Below, piece after piece: positions 14,001 through 25,569 of a stretch of DNA of 64,000 nt (the first letter of the stretch is position 1; each line of letters opens with the position of its first letter). Both the position numbers and the translations under genes were made by a program. The stretch comes from Chrysaora quinquecirrha (taxonomy: Eukaryota > Cnidaria > Scyphozoa > Semaeostomeae > Pelagiidae), in the NCBI GenBank assembly GCA_014526335.1, contig JACTAT010000267.1, positions 62,001 through 126,000 on the forward strand, written 5' to 3'. Under the pieces are notes generated by a model that saw only the letters and a list, made by a program, of their open reading frames with translations, did no database searches and was not told the DNA's origin.

Positions 14001-14046
14001 TGTATTCCACCAGGTGTCATCGGTGAAACATCAATTGGCATCGAAT
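11016..14046 (-). CDS. Exon 9 of the large secreted protein (silk-like, acidic and basic C-terminal blocks)
   Basis: Last exon, ~1,010 residues, acceptor TCTGTATGTTCAG. In order: a short His/Pro lead; ~190 residues of Ala/Gly repeats; a Ser-rich linker; a long Asp/Ser/Asn/Glu block (residues ~1,900-2,080); a strongly basic block with KHPRGKRLRNRRKHQIK; a Glu/Gln stretch; two related ~30-residue helical repeats (YKSLISKALDQIEGIKK and YKQTIHEALAEISGIRK); an Ala/Val/Leu region; and a charged end, HHSNKKTKE. Two overlapping frames meet at 13,295-13,298. A five-base A run at 13,319-13,323 explains the break: with six, the linker reads on as KIGKTGGKMSSGSSK. Confidence 0.8.
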
Positions 14047-17000
14047 CTGAACATACAGAGGAAAACATAATTAATCATTAAGTCTCTGTACAGCTAATTA
14101 AAATTATCCCAAATCAAAATGTTAATGGGAATGGCAGAACCTGGAATGCAACAACGAGTTGAAGTTAAAAAGCTAATCTTAATCGACTGTCTTAAGCCTA
14201 TCATTATTGCGAAAAAACTTGTTGTTCCTGTTTTTAAATATTTTGTTCACAGATGATAACAACTTTATTAGACTTGGCTATAAAGTATAGGGACAAAAAC
14301 AGCACAAACCTCGAGTGGCATAAATGCTATTGAAAGGGATGTCTTAAAAATAAGCAGATAGGTAAGTCGCATCATTTTTTTCAAGAGAATGTTTTCTTAC
14401 ATTAGTTTATTCAAGAAAGTTTTGTGAGAAATTTTGAAAGAAACCAGAAATCCATAGAGTAAGCACAATTTCCGTTAGCCAAAGCTGCAGAGTATATAAT
14501 AATTTAGAATGAAAAAAAATGTAATAACTTTGAGATACTACCGTGTTGCCCGAAGAGATGGATGTTTCCGGAGTGATGAACGACTGGTGTCATCAATTCT
14601 CCGCTGACATGATCATGTGACAACACTCCTCCAATAACGGCTGGATTGACCGAATAAAGACTTTCTGGAATCAAGTATGTTCCCATGTGAAGAGCATTCT
14701 AAAATAGGGTACGATTAATGTAAATCAAAACTAAAGTGCAATTCTTTTGATAACAAGAAAGAATTAATAATAATGACAAAATGAATGTCATGATTATTCT
14801 TGCAGCATTTTTGTTCAGCTGTTATATAAGGTTATATTAGATAACACACAGGGTGTTCCAGAAAATGAAACTGTAAGAAACTTTTTTATTGCTTATGTAG
14901 CTTCACGGCCAATGAAATTCTGTCATAATTCTAACTGTGTCCTGCTATCTTGTCGGTAATGGGATGAGTTTTCATACTTGATCTTTATAAAAAATACAGT
15001 CTGTATTAAATCTAATTGATAGGTAAAGCATGTGCACAAACTCGAGACATATGAAGATCGTTTGATGCTGGGATTGAAGTTAAAGCAAGGGATTATTGAT
15101 AAAACAATTAACCAGTTAAGGCTAAGGGTTAAAAATTGACGGAATTGGAAATGGTAGCTTATTGAACGCTGGGTACAAAAACGTGTAAAAACATTATTCA
15201 TGCTGAGTTGTGCATATTTGATTGTTTTCTGTGTTTACAAAAAAATACTGTGTCAGAACTCTCTAGCCAAGGATATCATTCTGAAGAAATTACTCTAAAC
15301 CAAGGGGTAAACAATTAGTCTAGCCAACGGTACCGCTATGAATATCCTAGCTGCAGACCACTACACAAAATCTATAGTATATCAACATAAACAGTGCTTT
15401 TATACGTGTTTTTATCTAGCGTTCAATGAGTTGCCTGTCTAATTCCATCATTTTTCGAACCCTTAGCATGAACTGGTTAATTGTTGTATCAATAAACCCT
15501 TGCTGTAATGTATCCCAGCACCAAACAATGTTCAATTACATGAAATGTGCACATTTAGGCAAGACATCTCGTGGTTGACATATTGCCTGACTTCGACAAT
15601 TACCCACTAATACTCCCAGGGGGACAACTCCCTAACTTTCAATACGGGGGGTCCATGCCACTATTTTCTTGCTGGCCCGTAAATATTAAGCCTAATGTTT
15701 TGGGGACCCAAAATATTGAGTCCCAAATATTTCTATATATCTTTGCCATTCAAACACCTACACTATAGGACCCATTTCATATTATTGTAATTTGCGTGGA
15801 TTGGGTTGATTTGCTGAGCTCCACCAGAGAAGACTAGACCCGGTAACGATTGAAGAGAGGAATTTAGATCAAAGCAATGAAGAACGCTCAAAATTGGTGT
15901 AATTAGACAGCTCTTCGTAATTGGATGGGTCATTGTAATGAATCGCACCAAATGGCACGATTTTTCCTTCAGATTTTTGAACCCCAAACATTGAATTTTT
16001 GTTCATGTTGTAATTCACAGACCCCAAATATTGATTTAGCGTAAGATCTCGGACCCCAAATATTGGTATGGACCCCCTCGTATTGAAAGTTAATGAGTAC
16101 TTCCCCTGGGCTAATACTTTGCTATCCAGAGCCATATACCTCGATATCAGAACGATCTTATCTAAAAAAAATAGCATAACTCACATGATGGAGATCTTCA
16201 ACGCGATTGGCATCTGCTTCTATTTCGTCAATTGCATGTGACGCAATATTCAGAGAAGAATTGTAAGGCCCTAAGACAATAAGTGTATTAAAAAGTGCGT
16301 ACAGCATAAGGGGTGGTCTTTAAGTTGTATAAATCTTCAAAATTGCAAAAACAAGCGGGAAAATCTTTGGACATACTACTTTTGACTTGTATGTCCACAG
16401 ATGCTCCCACTTTTTCTCGCAATTTAGAATTTGGAGCGTGAATAGTTTTGAGTTGTACAAAATCTTAAAATTGTGAAAAATTGCGGAAAAATCTCTGGAC
16501 ATGCATGAAGGATACCAATGAAAGAGTCCAAGTGAGAAAACGAACTCTTTCTGTTTACCGGGCGTTTTGTTTTTAATGTGGACAATCTCAAATGTTGCAC
16601 GAATATGTTTGATAGTTAGAAAAGCAAACAGGACAATATTAAGAAATAAAGCAGGGAAATAAAGTATACAGTTAGAAAACGTCATTACCAGGCAGCATGG
16701 CGCTAGAGATCACGCTAGAGACTGGTTTTGCAGCATTCATCAATGTACTTGCAATGTTGTTAACGACACCAGTGGTTGTCGGCACGCCCTGCTGGGTACC
16801 TGTATACGGAACAAAAAGGACATTATTTTATACTTTGTTTTAACTCTATTTATTGGTCAAATGTTGAGCAAGTCTGACTCCCAATCTAGGCCCATCTCAA
16901 CTAGACGATTTTCACAACAATAGTCATTCTTAAGACGTTCTTGTTTGCTTTATTGAAGCAGACAAGCAATCAATCTAAGGCAGCTAAATAGCTAATTTGG

Positions 17001-20000
17001 ACCTGTAGCTTGTGCCCCAGACTGACATTCTAGAACAAATACCCTAGGTACTCATTTACCGACCTTGGAAAGATAAGGGTGGCTAGCTGAGTTGACCGAG
17101 GAATAGTGGAAAGTGTCTCTTACGATTCTCGAACCAAAGACCTGCCGATCGTGAGCCGAACGCCTCGACCAATTGGCTAGGCTAAAACTCATGAAAACAT
17201 CTGCATTGCTGGATCTCTTGGGCGGTGGGGGGCTATTTCACATTTCAAGAAGGTTTCCGAGATTTCTGAGATTGAGAAGCGATTAAGCACCTCAGAGTAC
17301 CGCAATTAAGCACCTCAGAGTACCAAGGTGAAATAATTTTATTATATATTGGATTAATTGACGTAACGTGGATGCTCAAATCCTTGATTCAATAAACACA
17401 CAGGTCTCTACACAGGTTTTCAAGAAGAAGATGATGTTGTAAACGCCTATGGAAGGAAATATGTTTATAACAATTTCACAAGAAGTTGCGAGATTAAGAT
17501 TAGATATTTAAGATCATAGAGAATACCTGACAAATGCAGCTCCATTCCAGCGATTTTCTGAGCATTACCAAGAAGTGAATTCGCCTGCGCAGTGACTTGA
17601 TTGTTGGCTGAGGTAACAGCATTGGCCATCTGATGCAGCTGAGCAGCATGTTCATTGTTTGATGCTATTTTGGCAGCGGCAGCATTTTTATGTCAGAGAT
17701 GTAATGTGTAGTTGCAACGTTCTGGATTTTATTTGAAATCTTGTTGTTCACACCAATAGCAGATTGTTCTGCATTTGAGCTGATGTCTTTCTGAAGTTGA
17801 TGAACTGCCTTGTGATGAGCAAGCAAGTCTTGGGCCGCCATGTTGTGATTTGCTGAGTCAGTAGATATTTGTTGATTGCCTGTGGTTGAATAGCATCAAC
17901 ATGAGATCAAAATATCATTATTGAGTTAAACAGAACTTTTAAAATTGCGACAGCAGCAGAAATCTTAGGGCATGCTTAAAAGTTTTTTTTGTCTGACACG
18001 AATCAGGTTTGAGGATTGTTCTCGAATAATTCGTGGAGCAAGATCTTTGTTTCATTTAAGGCGTTCTGCAATCAGACCACAACAAACCAAAAGGCTGGTT
18101 GTGTGTAGATAAAAGAGTTCGTTTTCTCACTTGAACTCTTCAATTAGTTTAATTGCTTATCCCTCTGTATCCCGCAAGCTTATTGGTGCTGAAATCACTA
18201 ACCAATTGAGCTTCAATTTCCTATTGGTGCATTTCGGTTCACGTTTAGGTAAAAATTCAGCCCTGGTCAATTGCTTCAGTATGTTTCTGACTTTTATACT
18301 TTGAGCAGCGTCAGACAAAAAAGCTCTACTGGGATAATTACGCTGAGATCAAGTTGACATTTCCAAACCAGGACCTTGGATTGCAAGGACCTTAGTTGAA
18401 TACATTAACCCATTAAAGAGACTTGATCGCTTACTGAGATTATTGTCGGCCTCCGCAGCAGTCTCTTTGGCTTTCTGAATAGCATTCAACGCATTTTGGA
18501 TTGCCTCGGTCACTTTAGTATTGTTTATTCCTCCCCCTGCAGCAGCTTTCGTAGGTTTCGCAACGGCAGCCCCAGACGTTGCAGCAACTTGTTTCACATT
18601 ATTGATGGCATTAACCGCCGTGTTAACAGCATTCTGAACTTCAGCGACTTTTGCCGTGTTTTTGCCGTTTGCAGTGGCAGTAGCCAATGTCGCAGGCATC
18701 TGATTCTGAGCTAGAACGTTAGTGACTCCGGAGACTGAGGATGCAGAAGTTGCTGGACTCAGTACTTTAGCGGCATTTAAAGCATCAACATTCTGAATAA
18801 CCGATCCGGCGTTGACTGCATCGGTCACTGCTGCCGACCCTGGTTTGATATCAACACGTCTTCCTGAGTCGGATTCAGATGGTACATTTAGTAGATTTCC
18901 AGCAGCACTAGGATTTGGCAAGCTAGTGCTGACGCCAGATTGACTTTGCATTTGATGGCCTATTCCTGGCTGGAAGAAAGGATCAGACAACATTTGAATA
19001 TCTTTGCTATTGCGAGCGTTGTACGGTTGTGGACCACTCTTAGGTTGATGCTCTATCTGCCAATCTATGCCATCAAAATCTTCGTCTGGTAGATAAACAT
19101 GGTTTGCTTCTGTTGGAAGAAAATAAATTTCAGAATCTCACTTCTACACAGCAAAAATATTGTAAAAAAGTATCCATAAGATGAGAAATTGTTGCTATGG
19201 CCTTGTTTACACTAACCGAATAGCCATAGATTTCAGAACATTATAATATAAGAGGATGGTGTTTACAATATGCCAGGGCTATCCTATATTAAACGCTCCA
19301 AAAATTTATTAGAACTATTTTCACTACAAAACGGTAGATGAAGCGAAAATCATTGCGCTCCGAATGATATTGACATTCTTTTGTGAGTCGGCATTAACTA
19401 TTGAAATTTTCTACTGTTTCGGCTTGTGTATTGTGGGTCTAACGGATATGAAAATCAAGATGCAACGATAGCTTTCCGGCATGGATAAATGTGGCCTAAA
19501 AGAAGCAGCTAGAGGATTCCAAAAGCTTTTTGTATGTGACAGCTTTCAGACATCGAAGCAACAGAAATAATGGAACCAAACTGAGTATGCAAAGTATATG
19601 TATGCTGATTTAGCTCTACAAAGAAGCTAGACGCAAGGTATTTGAATCCACAGAACTGCAAAGTGTACAAAGCCAAGTTTATTTTAATCGGTATTTTATA
19701 ACACCCATAGTGATAGGTTAGTTATTATCGGCGTAGCTTGGTATTGCAAGAGGAGCTATAAGAATATTTTCTTGGCATTGCAAGCTGAATGTGGAACATA
19801 AAGAATGTTTGAAGATGAAAATTTACATCTGAATGAGCATAGTCAAGAATACATTCAAAAGTACATCTTTAGGCCCTGCATCAGCAAGCCTGTTGTTTGT
19901 TGAGTGCAAAAACAAGTTGGCTCTTTAGGAAACTTCTGATGCTAAAACAGTTTCATTAGTTCACACAAGGTGAAAAGATTTCTATGGAAGAAGGCCAACA

Positions 20001-23000
20001 TGTAAAGTAGGGGAATCTTCTCCGCAAGCAGTCACTGCAGGAGAAGTATTAAACCAAACTTTTCAACAAATTAATGTTGAATAGTACCAAACAAAAACAG
20101 AGTTCGGGACAACGTTAATCAGTACAAGGAGGCTTTTCATCAAGTTTTGTCTTTTGTGACTCACTTCTGTAAACCTTAAGTTTCTGCAGGTATTTTCAAC
20201 ATGCATTTTAGCGTATGAACTGTTGAAGACTTAAAATATTCGTCGCACATTTTGGACTATTAAACAATCATCATCCTCCAGAATATCGGCGCACAGCCCT
20301 AGACCTTTGCCAAATAATTATTGCAAGATTGCGTTATTTATTCTGAAGCAAGTGTCCGAGATTTCAAAACAAAACACACTAAAGCAGGATGAAATACCTC
20401 TATTAACTATGCCATTATGTATGCTTCCCAGAAGCTCTGTGTCAAGATTCTTCGACATACTGTTCATATCATGCATCAATTTATCATCCGCCATTTTGTT
20501 CAAGGCAATTGCACCAGCATTCGCGTCGGCATTGTCTGAGTTTGCAACAGTTAAACCAGCAGCTGCTTTTTCTAGGTGGAATAAATTAGAAGAAACGAAA
20601 ATCTATGGTTGTTCAGTGAGAGGGTTCATCACTATTTTCAAAACGAAACGATTTTTCTGGTCTCCGCTACTCTTGGTCGCCTGCTTCTTCCGCTAATTCA
20701 ATTTTTGAAAAATTTCAATCCAACGCTCTTATAATAACCCCCGATTTTTGAGGGTTTCAAAGGGAATTCTAGGCATAATAGTTTACTTAGTTGCAAGAAT
20801 ACAACGAACTCATCTTGTTAAAGCTCAGCTGCAGTAACTTAGGAATATATTTCTAGAGTTCTCTTAAAAAATCTTTCATAAAAACAAAGGATAGAAAACA
20901 ACCTTTTCTTCTGCGTAAATCTCAATTGCTTTATCGTTAGCAGTTATTAGAGGCAATTGGCAACCACTAGATTCTGGCAAACTTTCATAAAAATGACAGC
21001 AATTCTTAGTTATGAGAATGGCGGTAAAACTTTAGTGCAGATGCAGTAAGATGCCATTTATTTTAGATGCAAGATATATGACTTACCTAAAGCTGCTTGG
21101 TTTAATTTGTTGTTTTGTTCTCCATTCAAAGCATTTGCATCTGGGTTGCAACAAGGTGCATTCTGGTCAGCTGTACAACATGCTTCAAGCTCCCTTCCTT
21201 GTCCAGCGATGCCTTTATCTAAAGATGCAATTGTATTACTAATTGCCTGCTTCGCATCGCCAGACACATCCTCCGCTCTATATTGATTATAGCCATATTG
21301 ATGCTCCGCAGAGGCAGATGAAAATCCTTGATTAGCATCGCCTAGATTGTATTGTTCTGAAGGAGGTACGAAGTTACCAGCCTCCATTTCGTCACCAGTA
21401 GAAGGAGACTTTATAACTTCGACTTTGCCGCCTGTTTCTATACTGCCTTGTCCTTGGGTCTCAACTCCATTGTCATTGAGGATTCCTCCAGCAACACTCT
21501 TGACCTCCATCACAGGGGAATCACCTCCAGCAGTAACCACGTGATCTTTGTAAATATCAATGGCAGGAGAAACATGGCGGTCTCCAATGAATTGTGATCT
21601 TACATCTGCATTTTGTGCCCGGCCTTTGTGAAATGTATTCGTTTCATATTCATTGCCTGGTGAGGATACTTGTTGCAAAGTACCATACTGCTCTATAACC
21701 GGACTAGATAGTGCGGAAAGATGGTTTGCATCCTTGATATTCAGTCCTTTTGTCGAACTCAATGACCTACTATCTCCTTGCACAACAGAGTTAGCCATTG
21801 AAACATACGGCAGTGTTGCTATTTTGTTGCCTCCTTTCGAAAAGAAGTTTTCCTCACTCTTTTCAAACAAAGCCGGGGAAACCATACTGCCAATATCGGA
21901 CATAAGTGGTATGGATTGCTTTTTCGCGCCGTTCACAGCTGTTGTACTGGCTTTAGTAGAATGCTTTTTACTTTTTCTTGAACTTTTCTTCACTTTGGTT
22001 TTTTTAATTGCTTTGCTCTTCTTGTGCATTGATGGCGCCTTGGGTATCTCAGCCTTGCTTTGTACATGAGAATGGTGAATTTTATGCACCTTTCTTGTGC
22101 TTTTACTGTTCAAACTCGATCTTTTAAACCTCAATGGTCTCAAAATCAATGGTATTCTTCCTTTCTTTGCGTAAAGAAACCTTTTATACAACGATGGAGA
22201 GCTGGGCAAAAGAAACTTCTGCAAAAAGCTTTGCTGCAGATTATCACCAAGGGTATTCTCAATTGAGCTACCTCTGTTCAGCAAGGCAAGAGCCTGTTGG
22301 TACGATTCAGCCATCGGTTGGGCAACGTAGCTTTCAATACCTGGCCGTGGTTTGTGTTGGTCAGGATCATAGGCATACGCATCGGCATCGGCATTACTGC
22401 TACCAGGCACGTTCACGTATGTTGCTCGTGGCATTGTTAAAGGATATGCATCGTCATTCTGTTCTTCTCCTTTTACTGCTTTCGTTGAAATCTTGTATTC
22501 CTGAGGAGTCTCACTTCTTCGGTAATATCGAAACGTAGGCATGGGTCTAGGAATTATCGTACTCCTTTTCCAATTCGTCGCACCAGGATGATATCTGAAG
22601 AAATTTTTGACTGGGTAAACAAATGGTCGAAATAAATGTGGAACGATGTTGCGCTTGTAATAATAAGGAATAGAATTAATTCTGTTTCTTCTTTCAAGTG
22701 TTGATGCTTGAGGAATTTCAGAGAGTTTATGAATTATTTCTTTGATGACTTGTTTTAGCTCACTTCGATCCTTTTCATACTCCTTAAAATTCGCAATGGC
22801 TGGTCGACTGGCAAAATTTCTTTTCTCCATTTGAGGATGCTCATTTTCATTTTCTTCCGAGTTTTCTGATTGCTCTTCCCTTTCCGGTTCTATGTTTTCT
22901 CTTTGGTCTTCCGATTCCATGTTTTCTACATTATCTTCCGACTCCATGTTTTCCGACTGTTCTTCATTCGGTTCCATGTTTTCCCTCTGATCTTCAGTCT

Positions 23001-24569
23001 CTCTCTCCCTCCCTTCAACATCGCCTTCTGAATAATGTTTTTCTTCATTTTGTGAATGGTCTTGATAAACTCTTCCGACTTCAGGAGTATCATCCGGATT
23101 ATTGTTATATTCTCTTCCTTTCGCAATAATACCAGATATTTCATCCCAATTCACTTTTCCGTTAGCGCCCTTCACGATACCTTCTAGCTCGGTCGGTGAG
23201 ATATTATCCGCTTTCGTCACCGTTTTCTCGATCGGAACCGGATCATTTTCCAGTGGGTTTGGCCCTGAACTAACTTCAGCCAGCGGTTCATATTTCTTAA
23301 CCTCCGGATCGTTAGCTATTATAGTAGGTATACCGCTCATGACGTCATCTTTCTTTGGTATTTTTGCTCTCTTATCCTTCGTAATCTTCTTAGGCTTCTT
23401 AAATGATCTTCTAGACAAATATTCACTGATTCCTTCAAGGTTTTTCCGCTCTGCAAACACATCTAAATTGTGTTTCCCTGCGAAATCCAATATATCATTC
23501 CCATCAGTGGCCTTCGTGAGCTGTTTCAAAAATCCAGGATCTTTAACACCATACCTGCCAAGAAGTGTATTGAAACTCTCATGAACAGGAGTAGACAGTA
23601 TTTTATGGAACGGGACCGTTACTGATGTGTACCCTGTCATTGGTTCTCCTTTGCTTTTTGCCTGGGCTAGGCCTAACCTCTTTCTTCCAATCTTCAATGG
23701 AATGAGATTCTGATTTCCTTGCTCACCGCCTATAAATGGGTTTTTCCTGAACGCTTTTTGAAGGCCTAAAAAGTACCCAAGTTCATAATTCATTGCCTCT
23801 CTGTCAAGATTTCTATACTGGTCATGCTCTACTGCTGAGCTCTGCATTGCCCTGGCTTTCAACTTAGGTAAAATGATACCTTTTAATAAGCGAACAATTG
23901 CCTCTTTGTGGTTTGCAATAAACGATTCAAGATTCATTGATCGGGTTGCATTGTTTGCTCCGCTGGCTTTTAAGCGTTCCTGCAATGTGCTCCGCGTTCG
24001 TTCGGTTGTACCAGGTAGAGCAGGCTTTTGAATCGGCTTGGAATTGCGTTTGACAGATGTAATGTTCACAACGGTGGAGCTAGCGTTATGTTTTCCTGCC
24101 AAAGAGTATTGAACTAAAAAAGTAGAGAAAATGAACACAAATTAAATTGTCAATATACGTAAGAATAAGAATATTAGCAAAACTTAGGTGAACACAAGTC
24201 AAAAGAACACAAATAAAGTTGAAATAGAACAACATATTAACCAAGAAAATAATAGGAAAAAAGATAAAAAAGTAAACAAATTATAGACCGCAGAGTTAGG
24301 GGGGGGGGGAGTAAGGGGGGCTTTTAACTTCTCGACAATGTAAGTGCATAGTATGTAGTCTTTATTTCCTAAACTGCTTTACGCAGAATATCCAATATTT
24401 AAGTATGAAATGGCTTTTGTGACTGTATCAGGCGAAGCTTCTTAAAGAAGCTCAAAGGTTTAAAACTGAAGCTTAGAGATTTGACACTCCAAAGCATAAA
24501 TTGAGAATATTGAAAAAAAATCTTACCAACTTGCAACAATGCGCAAAGCAGAATTATTCTCAATGCCAT
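11016..24569 (-). CDS. Secreted ~2,552-residue multi-block (silk/matrix-like) protein, nine exons
   Basis: Exons on the minus strand: 24,569-24,527; 24,113-21,087; 20,571-20,398; 19,109-18,435; 17,879-17,527; 16,799-16,689; 16,270-16,185; 14,698-14,542; 14,046-11,016. All have GT/AG borders and phases match at every junction. The sum is a multiple of three once one base is added at 17,685-17,689 and one at 13,319-13,323. The protein starts MALRIILLCALLQV, a signal peptide, then runs through basic, Glu-rich, Lys/Arg-rich, Ala-rich helical, Ala/Gly silk-like, Asp/Ser/Asn-rich and basic blocks to a charged tail. Only four cysteines follow the signal peptide, in one CC-x7-CC cluster. I recognise no catalytic domain or named family. 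Block structure with alternating charge suggests an extracellular structural, adhesive or mineral-matrix protein (inference). It is followed upstream by a second secreted-protein gene on the same strand. Confidence 0.85.
13385..13945 (-). repeat. Ala/Gly-rich silk-like coding repeat
   Basis: About sixteen 36 bp units coding GAAGQAAGASAG variants. A higher-order block of ~45 residues with AKAGAAAGQASAAGVSGGAG occurs twice nearly unchanged at the DNA level. This is the composition and rhythm of fibroin or spidroin crystalline blocks (known for silks); whether this protein forms a fibre is inference. Long open frames in other phases are by-products of the repeat. Confidence 0.85.
14542..14698 (-). 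CDS. Exon 8 of the large secreted protein
   Basis: 157 bp, acceptor CCTATTTTAG, donor GTAGTA. It codes NALHMGTYLIPESLYSVNPA, then VIGGVLSHDHVSGELMTPVV and HHSGNIHLFGQH, rich in His, Gly and Val. It enters in phase 0 and leaves in phase 1, matching exon 9, which continues DSMPIDVSPMTPGG. Confidence 0.8.
15050..15545. mobile_element. Inverted pair of transposase 3'-end fragments in intron 8
   Basis: Two ~130 bp arms in opposite orientation (about 15,050-15,200 and 15,395-15,545) share words such as CTAAGGGTT and CAACAATTAACCAGTT. The minus-strand arm reads DTLQQGFIDTTINQFMLRVR then KMMELDRQLIER before a stop. This resembles the end of a Tc1/mariner-type transposase, but the match is by eye only. 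The other arm is broken by stops. Confidence 0.45.
15600..16130. repeat. Foldback repeat with GACCCCAAATATTG words
   Basis: Ends are inverted: AACTTTCAATACGGGGGGTCC on the left mirrors GGACCCCCTCGTATTGAAAGTT on the right, each followed by related CCCAGGGG sequence. The word ACCCCAAATATTG repeats inside. It sits within intron 7. No coding capacity. Confidence 0.55.
16185..16270 (-). CDS. Exon 7 of the large secreted protein
   Basis: 86 bp, acceptor TTGTCTTAG, donor GTGAGT. It codes PYNSSLNIASHAIDEIEADA then NRVEDLHH and ends in phase 0. Found by walking the phase from exon 6. Confidence 0.75.
16320..16600 (-). repeat. Dispersed repeat family C, partial copy
   Basis: On the minus strand it carries GAGTTCGTTTTCTCACTTGGACTC and TTTTGTACAACTCAAAACTATT, words shared with copies near 18.1, 24.9, 32.2 and 53.1 kb. 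Intronic; no open frame of interest. Confidence 0.5.
16689..16799 (-). CDS. Exon 6 of the large secreted protein
   Basis: 111 bp, acceptor GTATACAG, donor GTAATG, phase 1 in and out. It codes a Thr/Val/Ser/Ala segment, TQQGVPTTTGVVNNIASTLM then NAAKPVSSVISSAMLP. Too short to show as an open frame; supported by phase and composition matching its neighbours. Confidence 0.75.
17040..17195 (-). mobile_element. tRNA-derived SINE fragment
   Basis: On the minus strand it reads TAGCCTAGCCAATTGGTCGAGG (A-box-like) and, 40 bases on, GGTTCGAGAATC (B box), as in a tRNA head. It lies in intron 5 of the large gene. The body after the head is short and no acceptor-stem pairing is evident, so it is not called a tRNA gene. 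Confidence 0.55.
17527..17879 (-). CDS. Exon 5 of the large secreted protein, with a one-base frameshift
   Basis: Acceptor CAACCACAG, donor GTATTC. It codes a His/Gln/Asn/Ala-rich helical segment (AAQDLLAHHKAVHQLQKD ... AAQLHQMANAVTSANNQVTA). The A run at 17,685-17,689 (T on the plus strand) has five bases. With five, a stop follows; with six, the frame stays open on both sides and the exon length fits both neighbours. A sequencing error is the simplest reading; a real mutation is possible. Confidence 0.75.
17960..18345 (+). repeat. Dispersed repeat family C (~350 bp)
   Basis: Shares an ordered set of words with 24,690-25,115 and 52,890-53,260: CAAAAGGCTGGTTGTGTGTAGA, GTTCGTTTTCTCACTTG, ATTGGTGCATTTCGGTTC, TCTGACTTTTATACTTTGAG and CAGACAAAAAAGCT. 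Probably a non-autonomous element; its end structure was not resolved. Confidence 0.6.
18435..19109 (-). CDS. Exon 4 of the large secreted protein (Ala-rich helical repeats)
   Basis: 675 bp, acceptor TTCCAACAG, donor GTAAGC inside an open frame that otherwise reads on to 18,349. It codes an acidic start (ANHVYLPDEDFDGIDW), a Ser/Gln/Pro-rich middle and two related helical repeats, AEVQNAVNTAVNAINNVKQV and TEAIQNALNAIQKAKETAAE. The GTAAGC donor is chosen because the next exon begins in the matching phase. Confidence 0.8.
19110..20397 (-). other. Intron 3 of the large secreted-protein gene
   Basis: About 1.3 kb between exons 3 and 4. I see no exon, RNA or clear repeat inside. Confidence 0.5.
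20398..20571 (-). CDS. Exon 3 of the large secreted protein
   Basis: 174 bp, acceptor CCACCTAG, donor GTATTT, phase 1 in and out. It codes an Ala/Asn/Asp-rich then Met-rich helical segment (KAAAGLTVANSDNADANAGA, then MADDKLMHDMNSMSK). No family recognised. Confidence 0.8.
21087..24113 (-). CDS. Exon 2 of the large secreted protein (charged N-terminal half)
   Basis: A 3,027 bp exon, acceptor CTACTTTTTTAG, donor GTAAGT, coding residues ~15-1,023. In order: a basic region; a 60-residue Glu/Asn block built from ENMESED-like repeats; several KR/RR sites that could be cut by furin-type proteases (for example after MEKR, WKR, YKR); a Lys-rich stretch near residue ~700 with KKSKAIKKTKVKKSSRKSKK; and near the end the only cysteines, ACC-TADQNAP-CCN. 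The in-frame ATG at 24,138 upstream of the acceptor is intronic and should not be taken as the start. Confidence 0.85.
24527..24569 (-). CDS. Exon 1 of the large secreted protein (signal peptide)
   Basis: ATG at 24,569 opens MALRIILLCALLQV, then the codon is split after its first base at a GTAAGA donor. Hydrophobic and cysteine-containing, it is a typical signal peptide and supplies the N-terminus that the long exon 2 lacks. It is too short to show as an open frame on its own. The 5' UTR may hold a further intron, since a TTTTAG acceptor lies upstream. Confidence 0.85.
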
Positions 24570-24689
24570 CCTGAAGCTTGGAGTTGACTCTCACATCCCT
24601 TTGTAAGAAATGAAGTCTAAAATTTACAAAACTTTACTTAGTAATACAATATAATTTCTAGATATACTAACATAAGCTAAAATACATTC

Positions 24690-25115
24690 TAGTATTAGAT
24701 CACCCAGAGGGTGCGGAAAATTTCAACGAAGATTGTTTTCAAATGGCTAGATCCTCGTTTCATCTCAGCGTTTTGGAATCTGTCCACATAAAAACTAAAA
24801 AGCCGGTTCTGTGTAGACAGAAATAGTTCGTTTTTCTCATTTGGGCTCTTGAATCAATTGTCGTTGTTCTTCCGGCTGAAAGCTAATTGGTGTTTGAAAC
24901 ACTATGCCAATTCAGGTTTTGTCTTTCTGATTGGTGCATTTCGAGCCGAATCTAGGTATAAATTCCACCTTATTGTTTCGCTGTGTTTCTGACGTTCATA
25001 CTCTGAGGACTGTCAGCCGAAAAAAAGCTGTTAAGTATGCCCGAACATGTTTCTGTTGTTTATCGCAATTCTGAAATTTTGTACAACTCAAAAACTATTA
25101 AGATACATTCCCAGG
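24690..25115 (+). repeat. Dispersed repeat family C, long copy
   Basis: Just upstream of the large gene. Begins near GGTGCGGAAAATTTCAACGA, passes GCCGGTTCTGTGTAGACAGA and ends with CTCTGAGGACTGTCAGCCGA followed by TTTTGTACAACTCAAAAACTATT. It may displace or contribute promoter sequence. Confidence 0.6.
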
Positions 25116-25569
25116 AAAAGGATTCACGAAATGGAGCACGCATCTGTAACCTTTTCTTAACTGCAGCTACAAGAATCCGTATGTTTTCTAAAGTTAATGG
25201 AAGCGCAGTGTTTGTTCAAAGGAACGCCTCGAAACACTATTCCAAGCCCTACTTATAAATGCGTAGCGTTCGTTCTATCAAGGAATATAATAGCATCTAA
25301 ATAATTTTCCAAACGCAAAATAAGATCTGATCTCGACAATCACTACCGCTTTATTTTTACAAAGGTGCTGATGGTTACGGCATGAAATAAAAATGCTGAT
25401 GCATTGGGCGTGAATCTTCCTATTCCTTATTCTGTAAGCGTCATCGAGTCGTTTTTTTCAAGCATCTATGTGTTCAACTGAATAAAGGGTTAAGTGAAAA
25501 AAGCAAGGCATGATTCACTTTTTGGTTAAAGACCTGGTCAAAAATCTCATTTTGGCAGTGAAAAATGTT

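Noticed and set aside
13377..14081. Long open frames on the plus strand and in another minus frame across the Ala/Gly repeat
   Set aside because: GC-rich 36 bp repeats keep all frames open; only one frame joins correctly to exons 8 and the C-terminal part.
24114..24138. ATG at 24,138 as the start of the large protein
   Set aside because: It lies upstream of a strong TTTTTTAG acceptor, and a signal-peptide exon in matching phase exists at 24,569-24,527.
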